Positions 1 through 14,900 of a DNA stretch of 64,000 bases are shown piece after piece. The stretch comes from Panopea generosa (lineage: Eukaryota; Mollusca; Bivalvia; Adapedonta; Hiatellidae), in contig CM055903.1 of assembly GCA_029582155.1 (NCBI GenBank), positions 38,660,853 to 38,724,852 on the forward strand, in the 5' to 3' direction. The notes below the pieces were generated by a model. The model did not search any database. It worked only from the letters and a program-made list of their open reading frames with translations, and was not told the DNA's origin. The first letter of the stretch is position 1; the number at the start of each line of letters is the position of its first letter. Made by a program: the position numbers and the translations under genes.

Positions 1-1238
1 GATGTAATACATGTATTTATATAATTTTTATATTCAAAACGAATCTGCCGTATAAACGGCACGGTTTTGATTTGTGCAAAGCACATGTATGTGTGCTCAC
101 CTTTTACAATCATCAGACAAAATTTCGTTTTATAGATTTTATTTATGCTGTGTCCATTTGAATAATAGTTAAAGGGCATAAAGTGTTTCCTCTGTCCATC
201 CGTTTTTTCTATGTGCGAGTCTATGTGTTTTTAAAAGCCAATGTCATGGACAAATGTTTAAAATTAAATATTTCAGCCCTAACAAAACTAATTGACTGCG
301 TGCCTGTTGTTATGTATGTACGACTAGCAGCAAGTTTGTCTTGGGTATGCAGCCATTATCTGATACATGGGAACCTGTTTCTTGCTGTCATAAATGATTG
401 ATACGGACTTCTACACACTTGTCAATCACACATAGTGTACCAGGCTAACGCTCCCTTTGAACCATTCTATCATTCTATCAAGTTCCAAATCTGTTTAACA
501 GACACAGTAGTAATATATCGCCTCGGTAGTTTTATATATGTTTCGCTGTTATAACAAGCACTTGTTTATAGTCCAGAATGCATTGAAAAATGTTTGATAT
601 AAGAATCTTACACAGGTTTGAGGTTCGGTAAAAATCTCAAGAGATAATTGTTTTGACAAAAGTAAGTCTCTATCGAGTTGCCAAGAAAACAGTTTTATCC
701 AAAGGGACGGAATTTTTCATCTGACCATAATAACTTTCTCACTAAAAATGTTTGGACTGAGCCAGGCTCAAACCCACGACCGACCTTAGGGAGGTGAATG
801 AAGTGGTCACTTTAGATGACTTGGCCGCAGAGGGACCCCTTAAACATAAAAATTAAGTTTTTGCATGTTGCTTTTAAAATTCTATATTATGTTTGTATCC
901 AGATTTTATCGAATTGAAATTTAAATTAGAATTCCATGTCTATGATACAGTTGAGCCTATATGGAATGCTGCAGAATCAGTTAACAGTAAAATGTAATAT
1001 TGTTCAAAATTTGGTTGCCATGGCAATAGATTATAAACAAAGAGTATAGGAAATGAAAGCTTCATAATCACGTCATTTTGATTGATTAAAATGTCATGTA
1101 GTCGGATCAAAATAGACGACCATCTGACTGTGAAATGGAAAAAAAAAAGAGGTTCGCAAATAGATCGTCACAGAAGTCAGTGTACTAGATTTATACTTGT
1201 GTGTAATTTTGAAGAATGAGTATCAAGTATAAGTTTTC
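1..1238. other. No gene seen; likely plexin intron
   Basis: AT-rich sequence with no conserved coding block on either strand. A degraded tRNA-like SINE head (minus strand) lies at about 755-835, recognised by CAGGCTCAAACC and the following block. The small ORF at 183-401 has no plexin-like or other recognisable content. Confidence 0.6.
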
Positions 1239-1266
1239 TTGGGTTGTCCCTGGAGCGGTAGGATAT

Positions 1267-2762
1267 TGAACAGGAAAGGAACCTTGGTGGGAAGAAGACT
1301 TACAGCATGTGTCAGGAGAGGAACCTTTGACAGAAGGAGACAGACAGCATGTTACAGGAGAGGAACCTTGGAGGGAAGGAGATTTACAGCATGTAACAGG
1401 AGAGGCACCTTGGAGGGAAGGAGACAGACAGCATGTTACAGGAGAGGAACCTTGGAGAGAAGGAGACGGACAGCATGTGTCAGGATAGGAACCTTGGAGA
1501 GAAGGAGACTTACAGCATGTGTCAGGAGAGGAACCTTGGAGGGAAGGAGATTTACAGCATGTGTCAGGAGAGGAACCTTGGACAGAAGGAGATTTACAGC
1601 ATGTGTCAGGAGAGGAACCTTGGAGGGAAGGAGACAGACAGCATGTTACAGGAGAGGAACCTTGGACAGAAGGAGATTTACAGCATGTGTCAGGAGAGGA
1701 ACCTTGGACAGAAGGAGACGGACAGCATGTTACAGGAGAGGAACCTTGGACAGAAGGAGACAGACAGCATGTAACAGGAGAGGAACCTTGGAGGGAAGGA
1801 AACTGACAGCATGTTACAGGAGAGGAACCTTGGACAGAAGGAGACTTACAGCATGTGTCAGGAGAGGAACCTTGGAGTGAAGGAAACTGACAGCATGTGT
1901 CAGGAGAGGAACCTTGGAGAGAAGGAGATTTACAGCATGTTACAGGAGAGGAACCTTGGAGGGAAGGAAACTGACAGCATGTTACAGGAGAGGAACCTTG
2001 GAGAGAAGGAGATTTACAGCATGTGTCAGGAGAGGAACCTTGGAGGGAAGGAAACTGACAGCATGTTACAGGAAAGGAACCTTGGTGGGAAGGAGAATGA
2101 CATCATGTAACAGGAGAGGAACCTTGGACAGAAGGAGACTTACAGCATGTGTCAGGAGAGGAACCTTGGAGGGAAGGAGACAGACAGCATGTTACAGGAG
2201 AGGAACCTTGGACAGAAGGAGATTTACAGCATGTGTCAGGAGAGGAACCTTGGAGAGAAGGAGACGGACAGCATGTTACAGGAGAGGAACCTTGGACAGA
2301 AGGAGACAGACAGCATGTAACAGGAGAGGAACCTTGGAGGGAAGGAGACTTACAGCATGTGTCAGGAGAGGAACCTTGGAGGGAAGGAAACTGACAGCAT
2401 GTAACAGGAGAGGAACCTTGAAGAGAAGGAGATTTACAGCATGTTACAGGAGAGGAACCTTGGAGGGAAGGAAACTGACAGCATGTTACAGGAGAGGAAC
2501 CTTGGAGAGAAGGAGATTTACAGCATGTGTCAGGAGAGGAACCTTGGAGGGAAGGAAACTGACAGCATGTTACAGGAGAGGAACCTTGGTGGGAAGGAGA
2601 ATGACATCATGTTACAGGAGAGGAACCTTGGAGGGAAGGAGACTGACCTTATGTAACAGGAGAGGAACCTTGGAGCGAAGGAGACTGACAGCATGTTAAT
2701 GGATAGGAACCTTGGAAGGAAGGATACTGACATCATGTAACAGGAGAGGAACATTGCAGTAA
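1267..2762. repeat. 42-bp minisatellite, about 35 copies
   Basis: Unit core GAGAGGAACCTTGGAGGGAA followed by a variable GGAGAC(A/T)(G/T)AC block and AGCATGTNACAG. Units differ at a few fixed positions, giving several unit types. The period is a multiple of three, so long ORFs run in more than one frame; these are artefacts. It ends 140 bp before plexin exon 1. Confidence 0.95.
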
Positions 2763-2904
2763 AGAACCTTAGTGTATTCCCATCTTCAAGCATTTATATT
2801 TTCTATGCCTTGATCCTGATTGTTTGTGTTAGATAAAACAAACCTGTGTAAGGAGATCACCTCTGCTTTTGTTATTTTCATGTTTATGATTTGTGTATTT
2901 ACAG

Positions 2905-2995
2905 ATCACATCATCATGGACCTGGCCATACAGATAGGGGGTAGTGACTTTGTAACCACCCAGTTCACCTTCTTTGACTGTAGTGTACATACAGA
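2905..2995 (+). CDS. PlexA: Plexin exon 1 of window: start of PSI2
   Basis: Follows a TTTACAG acceptor and ends at GA|GTAAGT. The first two bases complete a codon begun in an exon upstream of the window. It encodes [16 protein letters not shown], the strand leading into the second PSI domain with its first cysteine, FDC, as in plexins. The in-frame ATG at 2916 is internal and should not be taken as the gene start. Confidence 0.88.
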
Positions 2996-5900
2996 GTAAG
3001 TACTAAACTCTACTATAATTTAGCAGTAAGTCTCAGCAAAGTCACGTTTGTTTGAACTATAGTTGATGATAGATATACAAAAAGCTGATTAAATGACAAG
3101 CTCTGTAAACTAACAGATTTGAACAATAGTTGATAATAAATTTACAAAAAAAAAACTCTACCAAATCGACAAGCTCGGCAAACTGACAGATTTGAACTAT
3201 AGTTCAAAAAGGATTTTAAATAATAACAGCTGCCTTATAGAAAAACTCAGCAAACCGACTGATTTGAACTATAGTTGATAATATATGTACCAAAAAAAAC
3301 ACAAAAAAATGCCTAATCGATAGACAAGCAAACTGATAGGTTTGAATTATAGTTAATTAAAGATTTACCCAAAAAAAAAATCCTGCCAAATTGACAGGCT
3401 CAGTAAACTGGCAGATTTGAACTATAGTTGATAATAGAAAAGGCAATAATAAATTAATTGCTAGATTATCATCCCCGCCCACCCCCTAATTTTCATATTT
3501 TCATGCCGCCCCAACCCATTTTATTTTCATAAAAAAAAAATCCTCACACCCTTCCTGTTTTTTAACAAAAATTTGGATGATAATCTAGCAATTAATTTAT
3601 AATGGCCTATACCCCCCAAAAATAGGTTTGAACTATAACTGATAATAGATTTACCCTAAAACTGCCTTTGAGGCAGACTCGGTAAACTGACAGAATGGGA
3701 ACAATTTATGTATTATAAAATATAACTTGCTTGTTCAAGAAATGAGCGCCAACATATTGCTGGTGGAAACTGTTAAGAGACGTATTTTGTGATTCCGTCA
3801 ATTCCGTTTTGGACAACTGTTACCGGATACATTCCGTGTTTGACAATGATTATATAAACAGAGCTTCTTCTTCTGTCACTGCAAACTTCCTGATATTAGA
3901 TTCTAAATTGAACGCATAACAGAATCTATTTCTGTGTCCTGTGTGTGGAAAACATCTTGGCAGTATTGTGGTATAGTCCTAATTGAATATACAGTTTATA
4001 CAGGTCTGTATGTTTCTGTATAGTAGTTGCAATCAGTCCTTAGCATGTCTGACTATCAATCCATGGGTATGACTTTGAATCCCAAATCTGTCACAGTCTC
4101 CATGATGATTGATATTGTCATTTATATCTCACCGCTTATTTAATTGGAAAATGTATCAGTTACTTTTGGAGATGGGTGTGCTCGAGTACTGGTTAATCAT
4201 CTAGGATCCCAGGAAAGAGTGGTTTGGTTAATGGATCGTCTGTTAGTCCTGGATGGCATGTATATGACACTAAACCCTCAAGCACAGAATCCCTATCACT
4301 GCCTCATCACTAAGGATTATAGACAGGAGGAAGGGAAATCCCACTCTCCTACCCCACTAAAGACTATCATGAGAACCTTACTTGTTAATTATGTTTATTC
4401 ACCTCTCCACACATGACAACCAGTAGCAGAATATCTGCAGCTACTTTTGTGTCTAGTGCTCTTATCCATACTGCTTAATTGGTTTGTAAGTGCTCCCGTC
4501 CTTGATAATGTGTCTTTATCTGTTGCTTTGCTTGAGGTCATAGATATAAAAAAATATTTTGCTATTTTTTTTTTTTTTGTGCGAAAATAAATTGTTACTT
4601 TGGCATAATCTACTGTATGTTGGTGATTATCTGTTATGTGTGTTTTATTAATTGGAATGTTAATGGAGGTAAAAAGTCTCCATGGTAGGACTGTTATTGT
4701 CTGTTATATGGCTGCGTGTAAATTTGGGAGATTTGAGCACTTGTTGTGGATGCTGAGTAAAACATGTGGGCTGGAAATGACTGATTACATGTATATTATA
4801 TGTCTGATTATATGTATATTATATGACTGATTACATGTACATTATATGTCTGATTACATGTATATTATATGACTAATAACATGTATATTATATGACTGAT
4901 TACATGTATATTATATGTCTGATTACATGTATATTATATGTCTGATTACATGTATATTATATGACTGATTACATGTATATTATATGACTGATTAAATGTA
5001 TATTATATGACTGATTACATGTATATTATATGACTGATTACATGTACATTATATGTCTGATTACATGTACATTATATGTCTGATTACATGTATATTATAT
5101 GACTGATTACATGTATATTATATGATCTGGTATTTTGTGCTAGCTTTTGTCATATTTTATCATGGTTGTGTCATGTCATGTCATGTCAGGTCGCTTCATG
5201 TTGGTGGCAGTGGCGTAAATTGTATTCAAAAGCTTTCTTACTCTTGTGGATGTTATATACCAGAAACTAACCCAGAAGTTTTAAAAGTAACTTAACCTAC
5301 TTAAATAAAAATTCATGGATTATACAAGCTAGATGGTAATACATTATACAAGCTAGATGGTAATGTATGATACAAGCTAGATGGTAGTACATCACACAAG
5401 CTGATGGTAATACATTATACAAACTAGATGGTAATGTATGATACAAGCTAGATGGTAATACATCACACAAGCTGATGGTAATACATTATACAAGCTAGAT
5501 GGTAATGTATGATACAAGCTAGATGGTAATACATTATACAAGCTAGATGGTAATGTATGATGCAAGCTAGATGGTAGTACATCACACAAGCTAGATGGTA
5601 ATACATTATACAAGCTGATGGTAATACATTATACAAACTAGATGGTAATACATTATACAAGCTAGATGGTAATACATTATACAAGCTAGATAGTAATACA
5701 GTATACAAGCTAGATAGTAATACAGTATACAAGCTAAATGGTAATACAGTGTACAAGCTAGATGGTAATACATTATACAAGCTAGATGGTAATACATTAT
5801 ACAAGCTAGATTGTTATACATTATACAAGCTAGATGGTAATACAGTATACAAGCTAGATGGTAATACATTATACAAGCTAGATAGTAATACATCACACAA

Positions 5901-8900
5901 GCTAGATAGTAATACAGTATACAAGCTAAATGGTAATACAGTATACAAGCTAGATGGTAATACATTATACAAGCTAGATGGTAATACATTATACAAGCTA
6001 GATTGTTATACATTATACAAGCTAGATGGTAATACAGTATACAAGCTAGATGGTAATACATTACATAAGCTATATGTGAATACATATTACTAGCTAGATG
6101 GTAATACATTATACAAGCTAGATGGTAATATATTAGACAAGCTAGATGGTAAAACATTAAAAAAGCTAGATGGTAATAAATTATACAAGCTAGATGGTAG
6201 TACATTATACAAGCTAGATGGTAATACATTATACAAGCCAGATAGTTATATATTATACAAGCCAGATTGATAATACATTATACAAGCTAGAAAGTGATAC
6301 ATTATACAAGCTAGATAGTAATACATTATACAAGCCAGATTGGTAGTACATTATACAAGCTAGATGGTAATACATTATACACACTAGATGGTAATACATT
6401 GTAGAAACTAAAGGGTAATACATTATACAAGCTAGATGGTAATACATTATACAAGCTAGATAGTAATACAGTATACAAGCTAGATGGTAATACATTATAC
6501 AAGCTAGATGGTATTACAGTATACAAGCTAGATGGTAATTTATTATACAAGCTAGATGGTAATACATTATACATGTTAGATGGTAATTCATTGTACAAGC
6601 TAGATGGTAATATATTATACAAGCTAGATGGTAATACAGTATACAAGCTAGATGGTAATACATCACACAAGCTAGATGGTAATATATCACACAAGCTAGA
6701 TGGTAATACATCACACAAGCTAGATGTTAATACATCACACAAGCTAGATGGTAATACAGTATACAAGCTAGATGGTAATACATCACACAAACTAGATGGT
6801 AATACAGTATACAAGCTAGATGGTAATACATTATACGAGGGTTGATCCAGAAATAACCAGACTGCCCCTGTATCTTTTTCATTTTATGGATTTCTTACAT
6901 GAAAAATTCATCAAGTACACCTCTCTATTCATGCTAAATCTATAAATAGAACGATTTTCATTTCAGAAAAAGATATTGTCATTTTATTCGTTACTATAGC
7001 AACCCATTAATTTTAAAGTGGGGCTTGTGTCTTTTTATGCTTTTAAGTGTAAGATTTAAGTTAAATTGATCAACTTCTAAATGTTATATTTTAGCACTGA
7101 AAAGCATGATTATTACTCGACGTCATATAACAAAATCTCAACGTCATACCTGTTTCCATTAGTAGTCATCAAGGCATTAACAAATACTACCGGTTGTTTA
7201 TTATGGCGTCATTTGAGTCGCAAGAAAAGCGTGCAATTATCAAATTTTGTTGTCAGCTTTGATATTCGCCAACCAAAACGTATGAGATGATACAGCAGGC
7301 ATCTATGGGAAAGAAATTGTCACTGACACAGGTTTTTGAATGGCATCAGAGATTCCGAGACGGAAGAGTGTCACTAGAAGATTAGAATGGGCGGGGTCGT
7401 AAGACCTATGGATGCGACGTTAGTGACTACAATTAAGGACGTCGTATACAGCGACAGGCGGTCACGGTACGCGATGTTTATGGTGGTACAGGTTACAGCT
7501 ATGGTACTGTTCAGCGAATTCTTACAGAAGAATTAAACATGAAAAAGGTCAGCGAATATGTTTGGTCAGTGGATTGCTCAGCACGAGAAATGTATTACAC
7601 TCAAAGGAGATTATATAGAGAAATTACTGATATACGTATTGTGACTGAGTAACACGACGTCACTCGACGTTATTCCCAGCATTACAGGCTGTGTGTTTAT
7701 GTATGTAGCTTCATGTTTCTTGTGCAAACGTCTTGAAATTTCAGGTATCGTGTATTAAAGATTGTACATCATGTTGGATGTTTCATTAATGTAACACATA
7801 ACATACAGAAGTAATAAACTCAATCCGGTTATTTCTGGATCACCCCTTGTACAAGCTAGATGGTAATACATTATACAAGCCAGTAGTACATCACACAATC
7901 TAGAGGGTAGTACATCACACAATCTAGATGGTCACAATCTAGATGGTAGTACATCACACAATCTAGAGGGTAGTACATCATACAATCTAGATGGTAGTAC
8001 ATCACACAATCTAGATGGTAGTACATCACACAATCTGGATGGTAGTACATCACACAATCTAGAGGGTAGTACATCACATACTCTAGCGGGTAGTACATCA
8101 CACAATCTAGAGGGTAGTACATCACACAAGCTAGCGGGTAGTACATCACACAATCTAGAGGGTAGTACATCACACAGTCTGGATGGTAGTACATCACACA
8201 ATCTACATGGTAGTACATCACACAATCCAGATGGTAGTACATCACACAATCTAGATTGTTTTATATTATACATGGTTTCTATTTATTTTACAGTTGTTCC
8301 AGTTGTACCCTGAGTGAGTATCCCTGTACCTGGTGCATCAATAATCATATGTGTACCCATAATGCATCACAAGAGTGTATGGAGAATATTCTGGTACATG
8401 ATAAAAAAGTAAGTATACATTGTACAAAACTTCTATACCAAATCTTTACTGTTTCTGTTACAAAAAAAAACAATATAAAGTCTACTATTGCTTTAACAAA
8501 AATGTCAGCCATGCATTAATCCTCAATATTCTATTTCAAACATCATGAAATTATGAAGCATTAAAGCAGAAAATGTTCAAATGATGTTCTGTGACTGTTT
8601 CAGATGACGCGTCATCCGTGCTCTCAGATGTCCGAGTAACATTATGTTCTGTATAGAAAATTGAATCGAAATGAGATAGGTCCCAGGAGATTTATTAATG
8701 GAAACGTCACATGCTTAATTGGGAGTAATTGTCTGATATTGCATTATTGATAACTAATAACACCCAGTGAGTGTGCTTAGGGGGTTGATCAAGCCGTATG
8801 GGGATTCCTTTTTAGATTTCTTGTTGATACATGCACTCATTTGTTGTTTTTGTCAGTTTTCCATCATTACAAATAGTAGTAGCTCAAGTTTCTTTGTATA

Positions 8901-11900
8901 AATGTGTTATGTTTATTATTTAATGATAAGTCCATTATGCTGTAAAATTGATCATGCAATTTTTTAAATAATTAATAACATTTTAGCCCACCTGTGTTGA
9001 TGGCTCCCGCAGTTGATTGTATGCTGTCTAATATGACTTTTTTAGTGTTTGATTGTGCTTTCATGTCGTAGAGTTTGATTATTGGTTTGGTTTAAACTTA
9101 CTTCGATGTGAAACAAGTTCTTACAACTTCATAAATCACGCTTGAAGTCTTCCTGGATAGAACCAGTACATAGCATATGCAGAAAAAGTGTCTTGCTCAA
9201 GGACAATGAGTTTGATTATGCTGTCACATGTCATAGATATGATTTTGATTATGCTGTCATATGTCATATATATGAGTTTGATTATGCTGTCATATGTCGT
9301 AGATATGAGTTTGATTATGTTGTCATACGTCATAGATATGAGTTTGATTTTGCTATCATATGTCATAGATATGTTTGATTTTGCTGTCATATGTCATAGA
9401 AATGAGTATGATTATGCTGTCATGTCATAGATATGAGTTTGATTATGCTATCATATGTCATATAAATGTTTGATTATGTTGTCATATGTCATATATATGA
9501 GTTTGATTATGCTGTCATATGTCATATATATGAGTTTGATTATGCTATCATATGTGATATATATGAGTTTGATTATGCTGTCATGTCATAGATATATGTT
9601 GGATTATGATATCATATGTCATAGATATGAGTTTGATTATGCTGTCATATGTCATATAATTTATATAAGTTTGATATTGCTATCATATGTCATAGATATG
9701 AGTTTGATTATGCTGTCATACGTCATAGAAATGAGTATGATTATGCCATCATATGTCATATAATTTATATGAGTTTGATTATGCAACCATATGTCATTGA
9801 TATATAAGTTTGATTATGTTGTCATATGTCATAGATATGAGTTTGGAAATGCTTTCATGTCATAGATATGATTATGTTATCATATGTCATAGATATATGT
9901 TTGATTTTGCTATCATGTCATATAATTTATATGAGTTTGATAATGCTTTCATATGTCATATAATTTATATGAGTATGATTATGCCATCATTTGTCATATA
10001 ATTTATATGAGTGTGATTATGCAACCATATGTCATTGATATATAAGTTTGATTATGTTGTCATATGTCATAGATATGAGTTTGGAAATGCTTTCATGTCA
10101 TAGATATGATTATGCTATCATATGTCATAGATATATGTTTGATTTTGCTATCATATGTCATATAATTTATATGAGTTTGATAATGCTTTCATATGTCATA
10201 TAATTTATATGAGTTTGATTATGCTATCATTTGTCATATAATTTATATGAGTGTGATTTTGTTATCATATGTCATTGATATATGTTTTATTTTGCTATCA
10301 TAGGTCAAAGATATATGTTTGATTTTGCAATCATATGTTATAGATATATGTTGGATTTTGCTATCATATGTCATATAACTTATATGAGTTTGATTATGAT
10401 ATCATATGTCATATAATTTATATGTGTTTATACGCTATCATATGTCATAGATATATGTTTGATTTTGCTATCATATGTCATAGAAATTAGTTTGATTATG
10501 ATATCATATGTCATGTAATTTATATGAGTGTGGTTATGTTATCATATGTAATTGATATATGTTTGATTTTGCTATCATATGTCATAAATATATGTTTGAT
10601 TTTGCTATCATATGTCATAGATATATGTTGAATTTTGCTTTTATATGTCATATAATTTATATGAGTTTGATAATGCTATCATATGTCATATAATTTATAT
10701 GAGTTTGATTATGTTATCATATGTCATATAATTTATATGAGTTTGATAATGCTATTATATGTCATATAATTTATATGAGTTTGATTATGTTATCATATGT
10801 CATTGATATATATGTCATTGATATATGTTTGATTTTGCTATCATATGTCATATAATTTATATGAGTTTGATTATGATATCATATGTCATATAATTTATAT
10901 GAGTTTATATGCTATCATATCTCATAGATATATGTTTGATTTTGCTATCATATGTCATAGAAATGAGTTTGATTATGCTATCATATGTCATATAATTTAT
11001 ATGAGTGTGATTATGCTATCATATGTCATTGATATATGTTTGATTTTGCTATCATATGTCATAAATATATGTTTGATTTTGCTATCATATGCCAAAGATA
11101 TATGTTGGATTTTGCTATTATATGCCATATAATTTATATGAGTTTGATAATGCTATTATATATCATATAATTTATATGAGTTTGATAATGTTATCATATG
11201 TCATATAATTTATATGAGTTTGATTATGTTATCATATGTCATATAATTTATATGAGTTTGATTATGCTATCATATGACATATAATTTAAATGAGTTTGAT
11301 TATGTTGTCATATGTCATATAATTTATATGAGTTTGATTATGTTATCATATGTCATAGATATGAGTATTTTTTTTTTGTATGTCACAGATATATGAGGTT
11401 GTTAATAAAACATGTTGACTTTTGTAATACTTTCAACATTTAATATAGCACATGAATGAAACTTATATTCCCATAAAAAGTAATATTTCCTCTCTGATAT
11501 TGCCAAATTTCGTATCTATATTGCATAGGATTATGTAGCAATAGTGCTAGAAAATATGCATGTAATGGCTACCTCCTACGGTCCAATGACATCAACAACA
11601 TCAATCTTTTGCATGATGTCACATCTTGCCAAAGTAGCCACTGGGCTAAAGGATGCACTACATATATGTCCTTTTATCCATTTATCATACATGTCTCTAT
11701 ATCACTCTGCCTTGAACTGTGCAATGATTCAATGAGTTTGAAACTGAAATTCTTGTATATTTCGTTGGTAAAAAATTGTGCAAATATTCGATGTTGTTGA
11801 AGTCATTGGACAGTTCCTGGTAGTCATTACATGCATGTTTTCTACCGCTTTTGCTAAGAAATGCTATTCAACATCAAAATGAAATTCGGTAATTGCATAA

Positions 11901-14900
11901 AGGAAATATTACTTTTTATAACAATATGTTGAAAATATTACTAAAGTCCACATGTCTTTTTTAACACATCTCGTATGTTTGAAATTAATTGCTAGATTAT
12001 CAGCCAAATTTTTCTTAAAAAGGGGGAGTTGGGGGAAGGATTTAATTTTTTTTTTATTTTTTTTTTATTTTTTTTTTTATGAAAATAAAAAGAGTAAGGG
12101 CAGCATGAAAATTAGGGGGCGGGCGGGGAAAATATTCTAGCAATTAAATTATTATAGCCTTATACAATAGATTTATTCTTTTTTTATCATTATGGACAGG
12201 AACGCTTTCAACCAGATTCAATGGAACATGATGTAGAACAAGCACATTATGTCATAAGTAGCGCAGGATTATTTTGATCTATTGATTCTTTTACTTCACA
12301 TATGCATGTGCATGCATAGCTTGGGTAATCAGCTGTCTGGACTTTTATGTTGCAGTCGGAAACCTCAACGGAACTCGTTGGTCCAAAACAGTGTCCGAGG
12401 ATAGAGATCGACAAGTCTAAACAGAATAGCATGTTCCTGGTACCATCGGGAACCAGCAAGAAGATCATTGTTAGCGCAGTTAACTTACAAGATATCCAGA
12501 TGGCAAATATCAAGTGTTATTTCATGATGGGCATCAGCGGGAAAGAGGTATCGGCCAAGGTGACACAGGGAGATTCTCCGGATTTATCAACAATAGAGTG
12601 CCAGTCAGTCGATGTGAGTATACGTTATTATTATTTGTAAATGTGTTATGCAATTGTTTTATATAGTATCGAGGGTCCTCCGTGCCAGAGTGGTTTTAGG
12701 TGTGTCTCAAAATCACTTTTAATGATCACCGTTAAGGTCATTGGTTCGAGTCTCGCTTGCTCCAAAGTTTGCCAGTTACTCAGGGAAGGATGTGGTTTTT
12801 CTTAGATTCATTCTGAGGTCTTCCTTCACCAATAAAACAGGACTAGCTATATATATATATATCTGAAATGTGTTGAAATGGTGTTAAACCACATTAAAAT
12901 AAAATAAAATGTCACAATAATTGTTTGAAAAGAGGATTTGGCAATGTATTCATTTTCTTGCCCTTCCATTTAACCAGTGGAAAGTAGTATTAGACTGGTT
13001 TAACCCTTTACTTCATATAGATGCCTTTGGACACCTCTTATATAGACACCTTTGAACACCTTTTATAGAAGGCTTTTGAATTATTGGGTGAGTTATGTTT
13101 ATATTAACTGACAGAGTGGAAAACAGTGCAGGAAGTGTTCAGATTGCTTGTGACGAGCAATCTGAACTCTTCCTGCACTGTTTTCAAAGGCCTCCTGTGA
13201 TTGGTGAGGGAAAACGCTTATCTATGGAGTAAAGGGTTAAAGGGACTGGGACTATTACTGGGTCTGTTAAAAGATAGATGGGTTAAACACAGGATCGGGA
13301 CTTCCATTCGATATAATGAAAGGAATTAACTTCAGTGACTTTCTTTGATTGATTGATTGATTGATTGAATATTTAGCGTAATTTAATCCAATCGAGGGCT
13401 AACAGACGATTAATTAATCTAACCGCTGTTTTCTGAGATCCTGAAAGGTTAACCAGTACTCTAACACACCCCATCTCGGCAAGTAACTAATAACTTCCCC
13501 ACTTGAATCATTGGAAAGAGACGAATGATAATGAGACACAATGTCGTATACCAATCATCATGGAGACTGTTGCTGTGCGGGGAATCGAACTCATGACCCC
13601 TGGATTGATAGGCAGAGGAGTAACCAACTGAGCTAATCGGGCACGGCAAGTGACTTTGAGATAACTAGAGTTGACTGTATGTACGGTGCTATATTGTACT
13701 TCTAATTCCACTTTAATTATTAATTATAATTCCATTGCTGTGACAAGTTAAATTTTCCATTCATTTCATTGGTAGAAGCGTCTCATGTGACTTGTTTAAA
13801 TTTTGTTGAAAACTCAAAAATAAAGTTGAGTAATCTCACATCATTTTCCGATATAGATTTAAAAAAAATATCTGAGACTTTGAATTCTAACTAATTTTCC
13901 ATGCATTTGGACATGTGTAAATATTTCCAAATTGTGCATAATTTTTACATAAAGTCTAGACTTTATTTAATTTGTGCATGGTATGGCTAAGTTTACAATG
14001 TATGAATTCATTTATAAATGAATTTAATCCTATAGTATTAAACAGTCACTTACCAAGATTGGCAGTTACAGACATGTTTGACTGTATGCCAAATAAATAT
14101 AGATTTCCCCATTTAAGTTAAGATGCACTCAGCTTACAGGATGTATTTTAGAATTAAATTAAATTGTTCTTGTTCATGAATGATGCAGAAATGTAAACAG
14201 GTGCAAGCAGATCAATAATGTAGGTTTTCTGTATAGTAATTTAGGTGGCAACTTTTGTGCTAAAGGGATTCCAGCCTCTTTACCTCATTTTGTTTTAAAG
14301 GGATTTCAGCATCTTTATCATGATATTTTGTTTTAAAGGAATTCAAGCACCTTTACCATGACATATTCTTTTAAATGGATTCAAGCATCTTTACCATGAC
14401 ATTTTGTTTTAAATTGATTCCAGCAGCTACCATGACATTTCATTTTTAAGAGATTTCAGCATCTTTACCATTTTTTTTTTAAAGAATTCTAGCACCAGGT
14501 CATTTTGTATTCTGTACATATCAGTAAGATTTTAGTGTGTGTTTGATTACAAGCTTCTCCCTAGAATTTCAATTTTTGGCAGTTGGAGTGTTCACTTTTT
14601 TTTTTAAAGTGTATAAAACAAACACTTTGGAAAATATATTTTGCCAATTAAATGTGTTAACCATGATCTAGAAGTTAGTATGCAATATTATAACAAAAAC
14701 AGTGCAATAATGACTGAAATTTTTCTCTGATTTGAATCATATATAGAATTATGTAAAACCTTTTTCAGGGTCATCTTGCTGCTTTTATATGCCAGTATTA
14801 AAACTACATTTATTTTATGTTTCAGTTCTCCTACGGAGAGAATTCTCCAAAGATAAATGTGCCATTTTACATCAACTGGCGCAATAACATGGCACTTGAC

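Noticed and set aside
1239..2699. Arg/Gly/Thr repeat protein of up to 261 residues
   Set aside because: It is a 42-bp tandem repeat in an intron; open frames occur in at least two phases and are broken by unit variants.
2916..2918. Gene start at the ATG inside plexin exon 1
   Set aside because: The exon has a good acceptor 11 bases upstream and the plexin sema domain is missing, so this Met is internal.
5392..6845. Tyr/Leu-rich and Lys/Asp/Gly repeat proteins on both strands
   Set aside because: They are translations of a 24-bp minisatellite, equally open on both strands, with no start context, splice pattern or recognised domain.
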